From: Hyphomicrobiales bacterium
Lineage (GTDB): Bacteria; Pseudomonadota; Alphaproteobacteria; Rhizobiales; Rhizobiaceae
NCBI GenBank assembly: GCA_900467685.1
Contig: UBQX01000031.1
Location: 1-64,000, forward strand
DNA length: 64,000 nucleotides
Direction of reading: 5' to 3'
The translations under genes were made by a program, and so were the position numbers. A model generated the notes under the pieces. That model had not been told where the DNA came from and did no database searches. It was given only the letters and a program-made list of their open reading frames with translations. Within the stretch, counting starts at the first letter, position 1; each line of letters opens with the position of its first letter. This document shows positions 1-8,724 of this stretch, piece by piece.

Positions 1-547
1 CTTCCGCCGCGACGACGAAGCCCTCGTATTTCAGCGATCGCACGATCCCGTAGACGAGGCGCGCATGCCACGGCCACCAGACGGTCGCCATCGCGATCAT
101 GGCATAGAGCTGCGAGGGTTTGGCGAGGCCGAGGATTGCCATGGCCAGCACGAGCGACGGGATGGCCAGAAAGATGTCGGTGATCCGCATCAGCACGAGC
201 TCGGTCTTTCCGCCGAGATAGGCGGCGGTCATGCCAACCGCGGTGCCGATGGTGATCGAGATCGCGATGACGACGGCTCCGAGCATCAGCGAATTACGGA
301 AGCCGAAGATGATGCGGCTCAAGACATCGCGTCCGACCGTATCCGTCCCGAGCCAGTATTTGGCGCCCGGCGGCTGGTTGGCATCGAGGAAGTTCACCAC
401 CACGCCTGCGTGTTCCGGATAAGGCGCCACATAGGGCGCAAAGATCGCGCAGAAGAAGACAACTGCAATCAGGACTGCGCCGAGGACCGAAAGCTTGTTG
501 CGCGCAAATCGGCGCCATCCACGCCAGCGCGCCGAAGACTGAGTCAT
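1..547 (-). CDS. Dpp/Opp-type ABC transporter permease C (partial, runs off the left edge)
   Basis: Inner-membrane permease subunit of a peptide-type (nickel/peptide/opine) ABC importer. The visible 182 residues begin MTQSSARWRG, pass through a first membrane segment (about residues 22-42), then the periplasmic motif WLGTDTVGRDVLSRIIFG that is typical of DppC/OppC N-terminal halves, then several membrane helices. The C-terminal third, with the EAA-loop ATPase contact, lies beyond base 1. The ATG overlaps the stop of the preceding permease gene by four bases (ATGA), so the two are translationally coupled. DppC proteins are usually near 290 residues, so about 110 are missing. The ATPase genes that should follow it are at the opposite end of the window. 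Confidence 0.93.
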   Translation of the reverse strand, partial: MTQSSARWRGWRRFARNKLSVLGAVLIAVVFFCAIFAPYVAPYPEHAGVVVNFLDANQPPGAKYWLGTDTVGRDVLSRIIFGFRNSLMLGAVVIAISITIGTAVGMTAAYLGGKTELVLMRITDIFLAIPSLVLAMAILGLAKPSQLYAMIAMATVWWPWHARLVYGIVRSLKYEGFVVAAE

Positions 548-1557
548 GACGATTTCAACCTGATTTTGGGATCGATGAAGGAGACGACCGTATCGACGAT
601 CATGTTGACGAGAACGAAGAAGAACGAGATCACCATGACGACGCCCACCACCGCGTTCAGATCCTTGCGGACGATGGCGTTGACGCCGTATTTCGCAAGC
701 CCCGGCCACATGAAGATCGTCTCGACGAGGAAGGCATTACCGAGCAGCGCCACGATCTGCATGCCGAGGATCATCAGCGTCGGAATGAGAGCGGGCCTCA
801 ACGCCCATTTGAAGGCCACCGAGGCCTCGCTGAGACCGTAGGCGCGGGCAAACTCGACATAGGGCCGGTCGTAGCTGTCGACCATGTTGGTTCGGGTGAG
901 CCGTGATATCTGCGCCATGCCGGAAAGTGACAGGGCGAAGGCCGGCAGGATGATATGCAAAAGGGCGTCGAGCGCCGCGCCCCATTGGCCGGCGATCAGC
1001 GCATCCAACGTATAAAGCCCGGTGACATGCGGCGGCGGCGTGAGCCACTCGCTGAGCCTGCCGCTGAGCGGCAGCCATTGATACCAGAAGGCAAGCACGA
1101 TCATCATCAGCAGCGCCCAGACGAAATTCGGCAGGGCGACGCCAAGCAGGGAGAACAGTCGGGCGGCATTGTCCAGCCATCGATCCTTATAGTGGGCACT
1201 GGCAATGCCAAGACCGACGCCGAGGATCGTCATGCTGAGACCGGAATAGAGCACCAGTTCCAGCGTCGCCGGAAAGCCGGCCGCGATGTCGGACGACACC
1301 GGCTGATCGGTATAAAGCGAGCGGCCGAAATCGAATTGCACCGCACCCGTTATGAAGCGCGCGTATTGTTCGACCAGCGGCCGGTCGAATCCCATCTGCT
1401 GGCGCATGGCCTCGACCTGTTCATTGCTCGCTTCCGGCCCGAGCGCCAGGCGTGCGGGATCACCCGGGATGACGCGCGCCAGGAGGAAGATCAGGATCGA
1501 AACCCCGACGATGACGATAAGACCGCTCAAGAGGCGGTAGGACAGAAATCGGATCAT
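544..1557 (-). CDS. Dpp/Opp-type ABC transporter permease B
   Basis: First permease of the importer, 337 residues, normal for DppB. It opens MIRFLSYRLLSGLIVIVGVS, a membrane anchor, followed by the family motif RVIPGDPARLALGP at about 30-43 and further helices; the C-terminal half carries the EAA-like ATPase-contact region (ARAYGLSEASVAFKWALRPAL). I chose the ATG at 1557 over an in-frame TTG three codons upstream because it matches the usual DppB N-terminus; no clear ribosome-binding site separates the two. It lies about 100 bases after the binding-protein gene and overlaps the next permease. Confidence 0.93.
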   Translation of the reverse strand: MIRFLSYRLLSGLIVIVGVSILIFLLARVIPGDPARLALGPEASNEQVEAMRQQMGFDRPLVEQYARFITGAVQFDFGRSLYTDQPVSSDIAAGFPATLELVLYSGLSMTILGVGLGIASAHYKDRWLDNAARLFSLLGVALPNFVWALLMMIVLAFWYQWLPLSGRLSEWLTPPPHVTGLYTLDALIAGQWGAALDALLHIILPAFALSLSGMAQISRLTRTNMVDSYDRPYVEFARAYGLSEASVAFKWALRPALIPTLMILGMQIVALLGNAFLVETIFMWPGLAKYGVNAIVRKDLNAVVGVVMVISFFFVLVNMIVDTVVSFIDPKIRLKSS

Positions 1558-1659
1558 GGGTACCAATGCTTTCGATGCCGCATTGAAGACGGGATGTCCG
1601 GGGCCGATCGTAATCCGACCCCGGCCGTTTCATCCACCGGAAAACCGGCTCTCACCGCC

Positions 1660-3285
1660 TCAGGTGGTCATGCTCATGCGGTCGTAACGGTAGTTGCCCG
1701 CCATGATCGGCACGGACTGTTTGGGATCGACGAGACCGGGAACGCGCAGGTAATTCTGGTAGGCGGCAAGGTCGATCGGCTGGTAGAGGTAGACCGAAGG
1801 ATATTGCTCGCGGATGACGCCAGCGAGCTCCTTGTAGATATTCTCGCGTTCGTGCCGATCGGTAACCGTCCGCGTCTTCTCGAGCATGGCATCGATGTCC
1901 GGCGTATGCAGCCAGTGCATCGACAGATAGGTACCGGCAGCCGAGCTGTGATATTCGCCCCAGAGCATGGAATCGACATCGGTCGTGGAAAGCGACGTGG
2001 CGACAGAGCAGATATGCGGCGAGGATTCCGGCTTGGTGGCCATCTCGACGATCTGCGGCCAGGGTGCGGAATTGATGTTCACCTTGATGCCGAGTTCGGA
2101 GAGATTGGCCTGGAGCAGCAGCGCAAACTTCTCCTGCAACGCCACGGACTTGAACCAGACGAGATCGAGGCTCAGATCCTGGCCCGCATATTTGGAAGCG
2201 GCAAGCGCGGCCTTGGCGGCTTCGACATCCCGCTTGATGAGCGGCACATCCGGATCGTAGCCGATCACGCCCGCCGGGATCGGCCCGCGGATCGGCAGGC
2301 CCTGCTTATGGCCGGCCACCTCGAGCAGGCCGTAGAGCTGGTCGTAGTCGAAGGCGAGCGCGATCGCCTTGCGGACGTTGACGTCGTCGAGCGGCGCCTT
2401 CTGGGTGTTGAGCTTGAAGTGGAAAATGCCGGGCTTCATGTCCGAGCCGACGGAGATGCCCGGCGACCTGGAGAGCGCCGCGACGATTTCCGGCGGCAGC
2501 GGCAGGCGGGTGAGATCGATCTCGCGGCGCGGCATCAGCTGGCGGACCGCGACGGCTTCCACGCCGAACTTCGAACGGATCATTTCCGGGGCATTTTCCG
2601 CGGAGCCGCCGAAATAATCCTTGTTGATCTCCATGACCGTCTCGACCTGAGGGTTGTGGCTGACGATCTTGTAGGGCCCGCTGCCTGCATCGGCACCGCC
2701 CAGGAAGGCTTCGCCATAATCGCCGAACTCGCCGAAGGTCCCGTCCTTCTTGTTCGCCATGACGAGCGCCTTGTTCACCACGGCCAGCCTGACCAATGCC
2801 GCCAGGAACGGGGCGAAGGGCCTCTTGAGCGTGAAGACGACCGTGTTCGGAGCGGTTGCCTCCACCTTACCGATATCAGAGAACAAGTAGGCGTAACCCC
2901 GCTTCATGGTAGTCATGCGGTTGGCGGAGAAGACCACGTCGTCGGCCGTCAGCGGCGTGCCGTCATGGAACTTCACGCCGTCGCGCAGCTTGAACGTATA
3001 GGTCTTGCCGTCATCCGAAATCGTCCAGGATTCCGCCAGCGATGGCTGCAATTCACCGCCCGGAAGCGGGCGGACGAGGAAGTCGTAGAGATTGAACATC
3101 AGAATGGAGCCCGGAAAATCCACGGGCTTGTGCGGGTCCGCCTGGCCGATATTGCCGTCCGCCAGACGGAGCACGCGTTTCTGCTGGGCAAGAGCAGGGA
3201 CAGCGGACATGCCGAAACCGGCCGCCAGCCCGAACGCCGCCGTGGTTCCTAAAAGCTGCCTGCGCGATAGATTGATATCTGACAT
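1660..3285 (-). CDS. ABC transporter substrate-binding protein, family 5, Tat-exported
   Basis: Periplasmic solute receptor (SBP_bac_5) of 541 residues that captures the ligand for the DppBCDF importer. The N-terminus has a twin-arginine motif (SRRQLLG, residues 7-13), a hydrophobic stretch and a probable signal-peptidase site after VPALA, so export by the Tat system is likely; this is common for the family in rhizobia. Family hallmarks include PSLAESWTISDDGKTYTFKL and VKFHDGTPLTADDVVFS. It is the first gene of the operon, transcribed away from the divergent DUF917 gene. The ligand cannot be read from sequence; the family covers peptides, opines and other small polar compounds. Context suggests a cyclic ureido or hydantoin-like compound. 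Confidence 0.93.
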   Translation of the reverse strand: MSDINLSRRQLLGTTAAFGLAAGFGMSAVPALAQQKRVLRLADGNIGQADPHKPVDFPGSILMFNLYDFLVRPLPGGELQPSLAESWTISDDGKTYTFKLRDGVKFHDGTPLTADDVVFSANRMTTMKRGYAYLFSDIGKVEATAPNTVVFTLKRPFAPFLAALVRLAVVNKALVMANKKDGTFGEFGDYGEAFLGGADAGSGPYKIVSHNPQVETVMEINKDYFGGSAENAPEMIRSKFGVEAVAVRQLMPRREIDLTRLPLPPEIVAALSRSPGISVGSDMKPGIFHFKLNTQKAPLDDVNVRKAIALAFDYDQLYGLLEVAGHKQGLPIRGPIPAGVIGYDPDVPLIKRDVEAAKAALAASKYAGQDLSLDLVWFKSVALQEKFALLLQANLSELGIKVNINSAPWPQIVEMATKPESSPHICSVATSLSTTDVDSMLWGEYHSSAAGTYLSMHWLHTPDIDAMLEKTRTVTDRHERENIYKELAGVIREQYPSVYLYQPIDLAAYQNYLRVPGLVDPKQSVPIMAGNYRYDRMSMTT

Positions 3286-3525
3286 TATGAGTTCCCCTTG
3301 TTTCGGCGTCCGCGATTCCTTTTAAGACCCGCGACCGAGGGCGATCCCATCGCTCGCAAGTTCCTTTTTTGGCGGGTCTTTCCGATGTGACACAGAACAG
3401 TAACAAGCGATGCCGCACTGCAGAATACGTGCAAGCCCTTACCGCATGAAGCTCCGTAGCAGCCCTTATTTTCACAGCACCGCCGAAAGGTATCCTCAGG
3501 TCCTCTGTAAATGTAAGAGGGACGA
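3286..3525. promoter_or_regulatory. Divergent intergenic control region with inverted repeats
   Basis: This 240-base gap separates the importer operon (minus) from the first DUF917/HyuA operon (plus), so it should hold both promoters. It contains a 9-base inverted repeat, AAGACCCGC (3324-3332) and GCGGGTCTT (3372-3380), and a single TACGTG (near 3426), the half-site of the perfect dyad in front of the monooxygenase gene at 7231. These may be operators, possibly for the LuxR-type fusion protein encoded at 6289. No open reading frame is credible here. Confidence 0.4.
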
Positions 3526-4602
3526 ATGCGTCAATTTCTCGAAAGCGAGATAGAACCCCTGGCGATCGGCGCCTGGGTTCTTGGAACGGGTGGCGGCGGC
3601 AGCCCTTATCACGGGTTTCTCAATCTGAAGAAGCTGTACCGCGAGGGCCGGACGGTGCAGTTGATCTCACCGGAAGAACTGGCCGACGATGCCAATGTCG
3701 CGGTCGTCTCCTCCATGGGCGCCCCCATGGTGGGATTGGAACGGCTGACCGATCCGGAGATCCTCGTTGAGGCCGTCCGGATGATGGAGGAATATCGCGG
3801 CGTGAAGTTCGACGCGATCATGTCGGTCGAAATCGGCGGCGGCAACGCCATTCAGCCCTTCCTCGCCGCAGCATTGATGGGCCTGCCGGTGGTCGACGCC
3901 GATGCGATGGGCCGCGCCTTTCCGGAGGCGCAGATGACCAGTTTCGCGATCGCCGACCTGCCGATGTTTCCCCTGACCCTTGCCGACGTCCGCGACAACG
4001 CCGTCGTCGTCGCACGTGCCGCGTCGTGGAAATGGATGGAACGCATCTCGCGCAAGGTCTGTGTCGAGGTGGGCTCCGTGGCAGCGACCTGCAAGGCGCC
4101 GAGAACGGGACGTGAAGTCAAGGATTTCGGTATCCACGGAACCGTGACCCAGGCGGTCGCGATCGGCAACGCCGTGCAGCGGGCGCAAAGGGAACATCGC
4201 GATCCGGTCCAGGCGATCCTGGAACAGGAAGACGGCAAGCTCGTCTTCGTCGGCCGCGTGTGGGATGTCGAACGGCGCACGACCGAGGGCTTCCTCCGGG
4301 GCAAGACGCTGATCGACGGGCTGGGCGACTATCACGATCAGCAGATCCTGATCAACTTCCAGAACGAATATACGCTGGTCTCGCGCAACGGTGAGCCACT
4401 CGTCACCACACCCGATCTCATCTGCGTCCTCGACACCGTCTCCGGTGAAGCGATCGGCACCGAAACGCTCCGTTACGGGCAGCGCGTCACCGTGATCGCC
4501 ATGCGGGCCGCTCCGATCCTCACCACGCCGAAGGGACTGGAACATGTCGGCCCCCGCGCCTTCGGGCATGATGTCAATTTCAAATCGGTTTTCCAGTCAT
4601 GA
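3526..4602 (+). CDS. DUF917 family protein, copy 1
   Basis: A 358-residue DUF917 protein with the N-terminal glycine signature LGTGGGGSPYHG (about 19-30), the conserved VVSSMGAPMVGLE block and the MSVEIGGGNAIQP motif near residue 105. DUF917 proteins are usually encoded next to hydantoinase/oxoprolinase A proteins, as here; I recall one clade being described as S-methyl-thiohydantoin desulfurase, which I cannot verify. A role in processing a cyclic ureido or thiohydantoin compound in the cytoplasm is therefore inference. It overlaps the following HyuA gene by four bases (ATGA), so the two products are probably made in step and may form a complex. A paralogue of similar length (361 aa) lies at 10913. 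Confidence 0.9.
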   Translation: MRQFLESEIEPLAIGAWVLGTGGGGSPYHGFLNLKKLYREGRTVQLISPEELADDANVAVVSSMGAPMVGLERLTDPEILVEAVRMMEEYRGVKFDAIMSVEIGGGNAIQPFLAAALMGLPVVDADAMGRAFPEAQMTSFAIADLPMFPLTLADVRDNAVVVARAASWKWMERISRKVCVEVGSVAATCKAPRTGREVKDFGIHGTVTQAVAIGNAVQRAQREHRDPVQAILEQEDGKLVFVGRVWDVERRTTEGFLRGKTLIDGLGDYHDQQILINFQNEYTLVSRNGEPLVTTPDLICVLDTVSGEAIGTETLRYGQRVTVIAMRAAPILTTPKGLEHVGPRAFGHDVNFKSVFQS

Positions 4603-6158
4603 AGCGTATCGGTATTGATGTCGGCGGCACCAACACGGATGCCGTCCTCCTTGACGGAAAAAGAGTGGTCGCCGGCGTGAAGGCGCCGACCACCGCGGAT
4701 GTCATGTCCGGCGTGATCGCCTCCCTCCAGAAGCTCAAGACCGCTGCCCCCCAGGCGCTCGACGTCAGCGCCATCATGATCGGCACCACTCATTTCACCA
4801 ATGCCGTGGTCGAGCGCCGCAATCTCATGCGCGTCGGCGTGATCCGCATCTGCCTGCCGACCTGCGCTTCCCTGGAACCCCTCTGCGACTGGCCCGACGA
4901 CCTTCGCGCAGCCGTCGATCCGATGAGCTTCCTCGTGGCCGGCGGTACGGAATATGACGGACGCGATATCGTTCCTCTGGATGAGGGCGCGATCCGGGAA
5001 GCGGCGATGAGGATACGGGACGCTGGTATCCGCGCGGTCGCCATCACCGCCGTCTTCTCGCCCCTGCGCAACGATTTCGAATTGCGGGCAAAGGAAATCG
5101 TCGAGGAGATCTGCAAGGGCATCTTTATCACCTGCTCACACGAAGTCGGCCGCATCGGCTTGCTGGAGCGGGAAAACGTGACGGTGCTCAATGCCTGCCT
5201 CGGAAGACATGGGTTCGAGACTGTCCGGGCATTCAAGAACGCGCTGTGGGTCGCAGGCATCGATGCCCCGTTCTATCTGACGCAGAATGACGGAACCGTG
5301 CTGCAGGCGGATACTGCCGCCCGCTTCCCCGTTTTCAGCTTCGCCTCGGGCCCGACCAATTCCATGCGCGGCGCGGCCTTCCTCTCCGGCATCGAGGACG
5401 GCGTGGTCTGCGACGTCGGCGGAACGACGAGCGACATCGGCTATCTGGTGAAGGGTTTCCCGCGGGAGGCGAACAGCGTCGTCAAGATCGGCGGGGTGCG
5501 CACCCTCTTCCGGATGCCCGATCTGGTATCGCTCGGCATCGGCGGCGGATCGCTGATTGCGAAGAAAGGACCGAAGGTCGGACCGGAAAGCGTCGGTTTC
5601 CGCCTGCCCCAATCGGCACTCGTCTTCGGCGGCAATACGCTGACCATGACGGATATCGGCGTGGCCGCGGGCATGATGGACATCGGCGACAGATCGCTCG
5701 TCTCGCATCTCGACCGCACACTGGTTCAGGCGGTCCTGAAATCGGTCAAGGAACGGCTGGAAGATGCGGTCGACCAGATGAAGACCTCGCCCGAGGACGT
5801 CGAACTGATTGCGGTCGGCGGCGGCGCGCCGCTCATTCCGGAGATCATGGAAGGCGTGTCCCGCGTCGTGCATTGCGAACACGGCGGCGTCGCCAATGCG
5901 GTTGGAGCGGCCTCCGCCATGATTTCCGGCGAAGTGGACCAGATCGCCAGCGGCGTCGATCGCGACAAGGCGCTCGCAGACGCGGAAGAGCTTGCCCGGT
6001 TGCGCGCGATCGAAGGTGGCGCCGACGAAACGACGCTCACCATTGTCGATATCGAAGACGTGCCGATCGCTTACCTGCCGGGAAATGCGCGGCGGGTCCG
6101 CGTCCGGGTCGTCGGCGAGATCGCCGGCTGGCAACCGCAGACCGATGCCGCGGAATGA
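4599..6158 (+). CDS. Hydantoinase/oxoprolinase A family protein, copy 1
   Basis: A 519-residue member of the HyuA/acetone carboxylase beta/5-oxoprolinase family, which opens cyclic amide rings using ATP in characterised members. It shows the ASKHA phosphate-binding loop RIGIDVGGTNTDAVLLD at the N-terminus, the GTTHFTNAVVERR motif near residue 63, a second glycine motif DVGGTTSDIGYL near 273, and the terminal AVGGGAPLIP block. No HyuB subunit is encoded nearby; the DUF917 protein takes the place where HyuB would be expected. It is the last gene before a strong intrinsic terminator. Its copy at 9315 has exactly the same length. Confidence 0.92.
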   Translation: MKRIGIDVGGTNTDAVLLDGKRVVAGVKAPTTADVMSGVIASLQKLKTAAPQALDVSAIMIGTTHFTNAVVERRNLMRVGVIRICLPTCASLEPLCDWPDDLRAAVDPMSFLVAGGTEYDGRDIVPLDEGAIREAAMRIRDAGIRAVAITAVFSPLRNDFELRAKEIVEEICKGIFITCSHEVGRIGLLERENVTVLNACLGRHGFETVRAFKNALWVAGIDAPFYLTQNDGTVLQADTAARFPVFSFASGPTNSMRGAAFLSGIEDGVVCDVGGTTSDIGYLVKGFPREANSVVKIGGVRTLFRMPDLVSLGIGGGSLIAKKGPKVGPESVGFRLPQSALVFGGNTLTMTDIGVAAGMMDIGDRSLVSHLDRTLVQAVLKSVKERLEDAVDQMKTSPEDVELIAVGGGAPLIPEIMEGVSRVVHCEHGGVANAVGAASAMISGEVDQIASGVDRDKALADAEELARLRAIEGGADETTLTIVDIEDVPIAYLPGNARRVRVRVVGEIAGWQPQTDAAE

Positions 6159-6170
6159 ACTCCTTCAAAG

Positions 6171-6203
6171 AAAGGGCAGATGCGGCCGCACCTGCCCTTT
6201 TTC
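6171..6203 (+). terminator. Rho-independent terminator after DUF917/HyuA operon 1
   Basis: AAAGGGCAG (6171-6179) pairs with CTGCCCTTT (6192-6200) and the segment between is itself nearly self-complementary (TGCGGCCGCA), giving a long hairpin with one mismatch, followed at once by TTTTTC. It ends the DUF917/HyuA transcript before the AroM-LuxR gene. Confidence 0.85.
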
Positions 6204-6249
6204 TCCTTGCGCGGCTGGAAGAGTGACATAGGATGGCGACATGGGAGGT

Positions 6250-6283
6250 ATGTTCAACCAGCGCTAGCTTGATTGGAGAACAT
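6250..6283. promoter_or_regulatory. Inverted repeat before the AroM-LuxR gene
   Basis: ATGTTC (6250-6255) and GAACAT (6278-6283) form a spaced dyad that covers the ribosome-binding site (GGAG, 6275-6278) of the regulator gene. It could be an autoregulatory operator; short arms make chance possible. Confidence 0.3.
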
Positions 6284-6288
6284 CGGAG

Positions 6289-7224
6289 TTGGAAAAGCGC
6301 GTATGCTTCGTCACCTTGGGGCAGTCTCCCCGGCCGGAGCTCATCTCCGAGGTGATGCGGACAGTCGGCGGGAACGTCGTCTTCGATCAGGTCGGCGCTC
6401 TGGACGGCCTCACCGCCGAAGAAGTCGCCAAGCACGCGCCAAAACCCAACGAACATCCCTTGGTAACCCAGGTGAAGGACGGCCGTCAGGTCGTTGTCTC
6501 GGGCCCTTTCATCGAAGAGCGGCTGTCGACCGTCATCGCTCATGTCGACCGGCTTGGCTATGAACTCATCATTCTGCTGTCGAGCGGCATCTTCAGGCAC
6601 TTTCCCACGTCCACACCCTTTCTGCACGGCCAGCTTGCCGTGGACGAATGGATCGCCTCGTTTATCATGGGAAGCGCCCAGCTCGGCGTGGTCTTTCCGC
6701 TTCGCCGCCAGGCATCCGATCCCTGCAGTCTCAACGAATACGGCATTCTCATCCAGAATTCCCGCAGGGTGGACTATTCCGGCGAGGCGAACCGGATCGA
6801 GGAAACCGCGCTGCTCCTCGGTTCGGCAGACATCATCCTCATGCATTCGGTCAGCTACACGGAGGAAATGGCGAAGCAGCTCGCGGCAGTCACCCGCAAG
6901 CCGGTCATCACCGCCCGCCGCGTCATCGCCGGAGCGCTGCATCTGCGGCTGATGGAATCGCATGCCCCGGCGATCGCCGGCGCCATCCAGGCCAGCGAAC
7001 TCAATCTGATCGAGCGGCTGCCTTCGCCGAACGAGCCGCTGACGGGCCGCGAGCAGGAAGTTCTGGCGCTCGTGCTGGCCGGCAAATCGAATAAGGAAAT
7101 CGCCAAGGAACTCGGCATCAGTCACCGCACGGTGGAAATCCACCGCAGCCGGGCCATGGGAAAATACAATGCCACGACGGCAATGCAGCTCATCCGCCGG
7201 GCCATGATCCAGACGCATCAATAG
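6289..7224 (+). CDS. AroM-like (Asp/Glu/hydantoin racemase fold) domain fused to a LuxR-type DNA-binding domain
   Basis: A 311-residue two-domain protein. Residues 1 to about 225 align with the AroM family (CFVTLGQSPRPEL, GALDGLTAEEVAKHAPKPNE, DRLGYELIILLSSGIF), related to Asp/Glu and hydantoin racemases. Residues 251 to about 305 are a LuxR/FixJ helix-turn-helix (LTGREQEVLALVLAGKSNKE, then ISHRTVEIHRS). Both positions where racemases carry catalytic cysteine are non-cysteine (S98-S99 and H186-S187), so the first domain probably binds ligand without turning it over, making this a one-component sensor-regulator. The start is TTG with GGAG ten bases upstream; no in-frame ATG would keep the N-terminal motif. 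It sits between the two catabolic modules it may control. Confidence 0.85.
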   Translation: MEKRVCFVTLGQSPRPELISEVMRTVGGNVVFDQVGALDGLTAEEVAKHAPKPNEHPLVTQVKDGRQVVVSGPFIEERLSTVIAHVDRLGYELIILLSSGIFRHFPTSTPFLHGQLAVDEWIASFIMGSAQLGVVFPLRRQASDPCSLNEYGILIQNSRRVDYSGEANRIEETALLLGSADIILMHSVSYTEEMAKQLAAVTRKPVITARRVIAGALHLRLMESHAPAIAGAIQASELNLIERLPSPNEPLTGREQEVLALVLAGKSNKEIAKELGISHRTVEIHRSRAMGKYNATTAMQLIRRAMIQTHQ

Positions 7225-7230
7225 CCCGGC

Positions 7231-7246
7231 TACGTGCGTCCACGTA
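7231..7246. promoter_or_regulatory. Perfect TACGTG-CGTC-CACGTA dyad before the monooxygenase operon
   Basis: A perfect 6-base inverted repeat with a 4-base spacer, seven bases after the AroM-LuxR stop codon and about 70 bases before the flavin monooxygenase gene. It is followed by TTTTTCTC, so it could act as a weak terminator, an operator for a LuxR-type regulator, or both. A single TACGTG half-site also occurs in the 3286-3525 control region. Confidence 0.45.
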
Positions 7247-7313
7247 TTTTTCTCTTCCCTGCCCTCTTCTAAGCTGCTGCCATCAACAACGCGAAAAGAA
7301 CAGGGGACGCGCG

Positions 7314-8666
7314 ATGCCGGGATCAGAGAAGATGATCAAGCTGGGTGCCTTTCTGACCGCGACGGGCCAGCATATTGCGGCCTGGCGCCATCCGGACGTC
7401 AAGGAGGATGGCGGCGTCAACCTTCAGGAATACATCAGGATCGTGAAGGTCGCCGAACGCGGCAAGTTCGACATGATGTTCCTCGCCGATAACGCCGGTG
7501 TCTGGGAACGGGACATCGACTCCGATGGCCGCAGTTCGCGCGCAGCCTATTTCGAACCTATCACGCTGCTTTCCGCGCTCGCATCCGTCACCGAGAATAT
7601 CGGCCTCGTCGCCACCGCGACCACGACGTTCAACGAGCCCTATAACGTCGCCCGCAAATATGCCTCTCTCGATCACTTGAGCGGCGGGCGCGCCGGCTGG
7701 AACCTCGTCACCTCGGCCAACGAAGCGGAAGCCTATAATTTCGGCTTCGACGTGCATCTCGCCCATGCCGAACGTTATAAGCGCGCACGGGAATTCGCCG
7801 ATGTCGTGTTCGGCCTATGGGATAGCTGGGAAGACAATTCCTTCATGCGCGACAAAGAGAGCGGCCGTTATTTCGATCCGGCGACGCTCCATATCCTGCG
7901 TCATAAGGGTGACTATTTCTCCGTACGTGGCCCGCTGAACGTGCCGCGTACGCCGCAGGGCCGGCCGATCGTGGTCCAGGCCGGCTCCTCTGAAGACGGC
8001 ATGGATCTGGCGGCCCTTTGCGCCGACGTCGTCTTCACCGCCCAGCCGACGCTGGAAGACGGCGCCGCCTTTTTCAAGGCTCTGAAATCCCGCCTGCCAG
8101 CCTATGGCCGCAATCAGGACGACCTGAAAATCATGCCGGGCCTCTCCCCTGTCGTCGGGCGGACCAAGGCTGAAGCCGAAGACAAATTCGCCGCGCTCCA
8201 GAACCTGATCGACCCGATCGTCGGCCTCGGCCTCCTCTCATCGATGGCAGGATACGATCTCAGCGGCTATGACGTCGATGGCCCCTTCCCCGATATTGCG
8301 GATAGCAATACGGGCAAGGGCCGGCTGAAGGTACTGAAGGATACGGCCCATCGCGAAAACATGACGATCCGGCAGCTCTATATGCGGATCGCCGGCACGC
8401 GCGGCCATCACCTCGTCATCGGCACGCCCCAGGAGATTGCCGACAAGATGGAGGAATGGTTCAAGGGTGATGCGGCGGACGGCTTCAACATCATGCCGCA
8501 GTCCCTCCCCGGCGGCCTGACGGATTTTGTCGACCTGGTCATTCCGGAACTGCAGCGGCGCGGCCTCTTCCGCACGGAATACGAGGGCAAGACGCTTCGC
8601 GCCAACCTGGGACTGCGCTGGCCGCAGAACCGGTTTGCCTCCGTCACGGATCACGCTGCGGAATGA
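7314..8666 (+). CDS. Flavin-dependent monooxygenase, NtaA/SnaA/DszA family
   Basis: A 450-residue bacterial-luciferase-like monooxygenase of the NtaA/SnaA/DszA class, which uses reduced FMN and oxygen to attack C-N or C-S bonds (nitrilotriacetate, sulfone and related substrates in known members). Family features include the TGQHIAAWRHP N-terminus, FLADNAGVWERD, the LDHLSGGRAGWNLVTSANEAEAYNFG block (about 121-146) and PIVVQAGSSEDGMDLAA. The start ATG has AGGGGA six bases upstream; an internal ATG lies six codons later. The FMN reductase gene that should supply its reduced flavin follows after 58 bases. It heads the second catabolic operon, behind the TACGTG dyad. Confidence 0.92.
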   Translation: MPGSEKMIKLGAFLTATGQHIAAWRHPDVKEDGGVNLQEYIRIVKVAERGKFDMMFLADNAGVWERDIDSDGRSSRAAYFEPITLLSALASVTENIGLVATATTTFNEPYNVARKYASLDHLSGGRAGWNLVTSANEAEAYNFGFDVHLAHAERYKRAREFADVVFGLWDSWEDNSFMRDKESGRYFDPATLHILRHKGDYFSVRGPLNVPRTPQGRPIVVQAGSSEDGMDLAALCADVVFTAQPTLEDGAAFFKALKSRLPAYGRNQDDLKIMPGLSPVVGRTKAEAEDKFAALQNLIDPIVGLGLLSSMAGYDLSGYDVDGPFPDIADSNTGKGRLKVLKDTAHRENMTIRQLYMRIAGTRGHHLVIGTPQEIADKMEEWFKGDAADGFNIMPQSLPGGLTDFVDLVIPELQRRGLFRTEYEGKTLRANLGLRWPQNRFASVTDHAAE

Positions 8667-8724
8667 CGCTTCGCCGTTCTCGTCGAGAACCGTACTCCCC
8701 ACAACCCGACCGGAAGAAAATCTC

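Noticed and set aside
955-3252. 765-residue open frame on the plus strand opposite the permease and binding-protein genes
   Set aside because: It mirrors the codons of clear family members on the minus strand and its translation is rich in Arg, Asp, His and Gly with no family motif.
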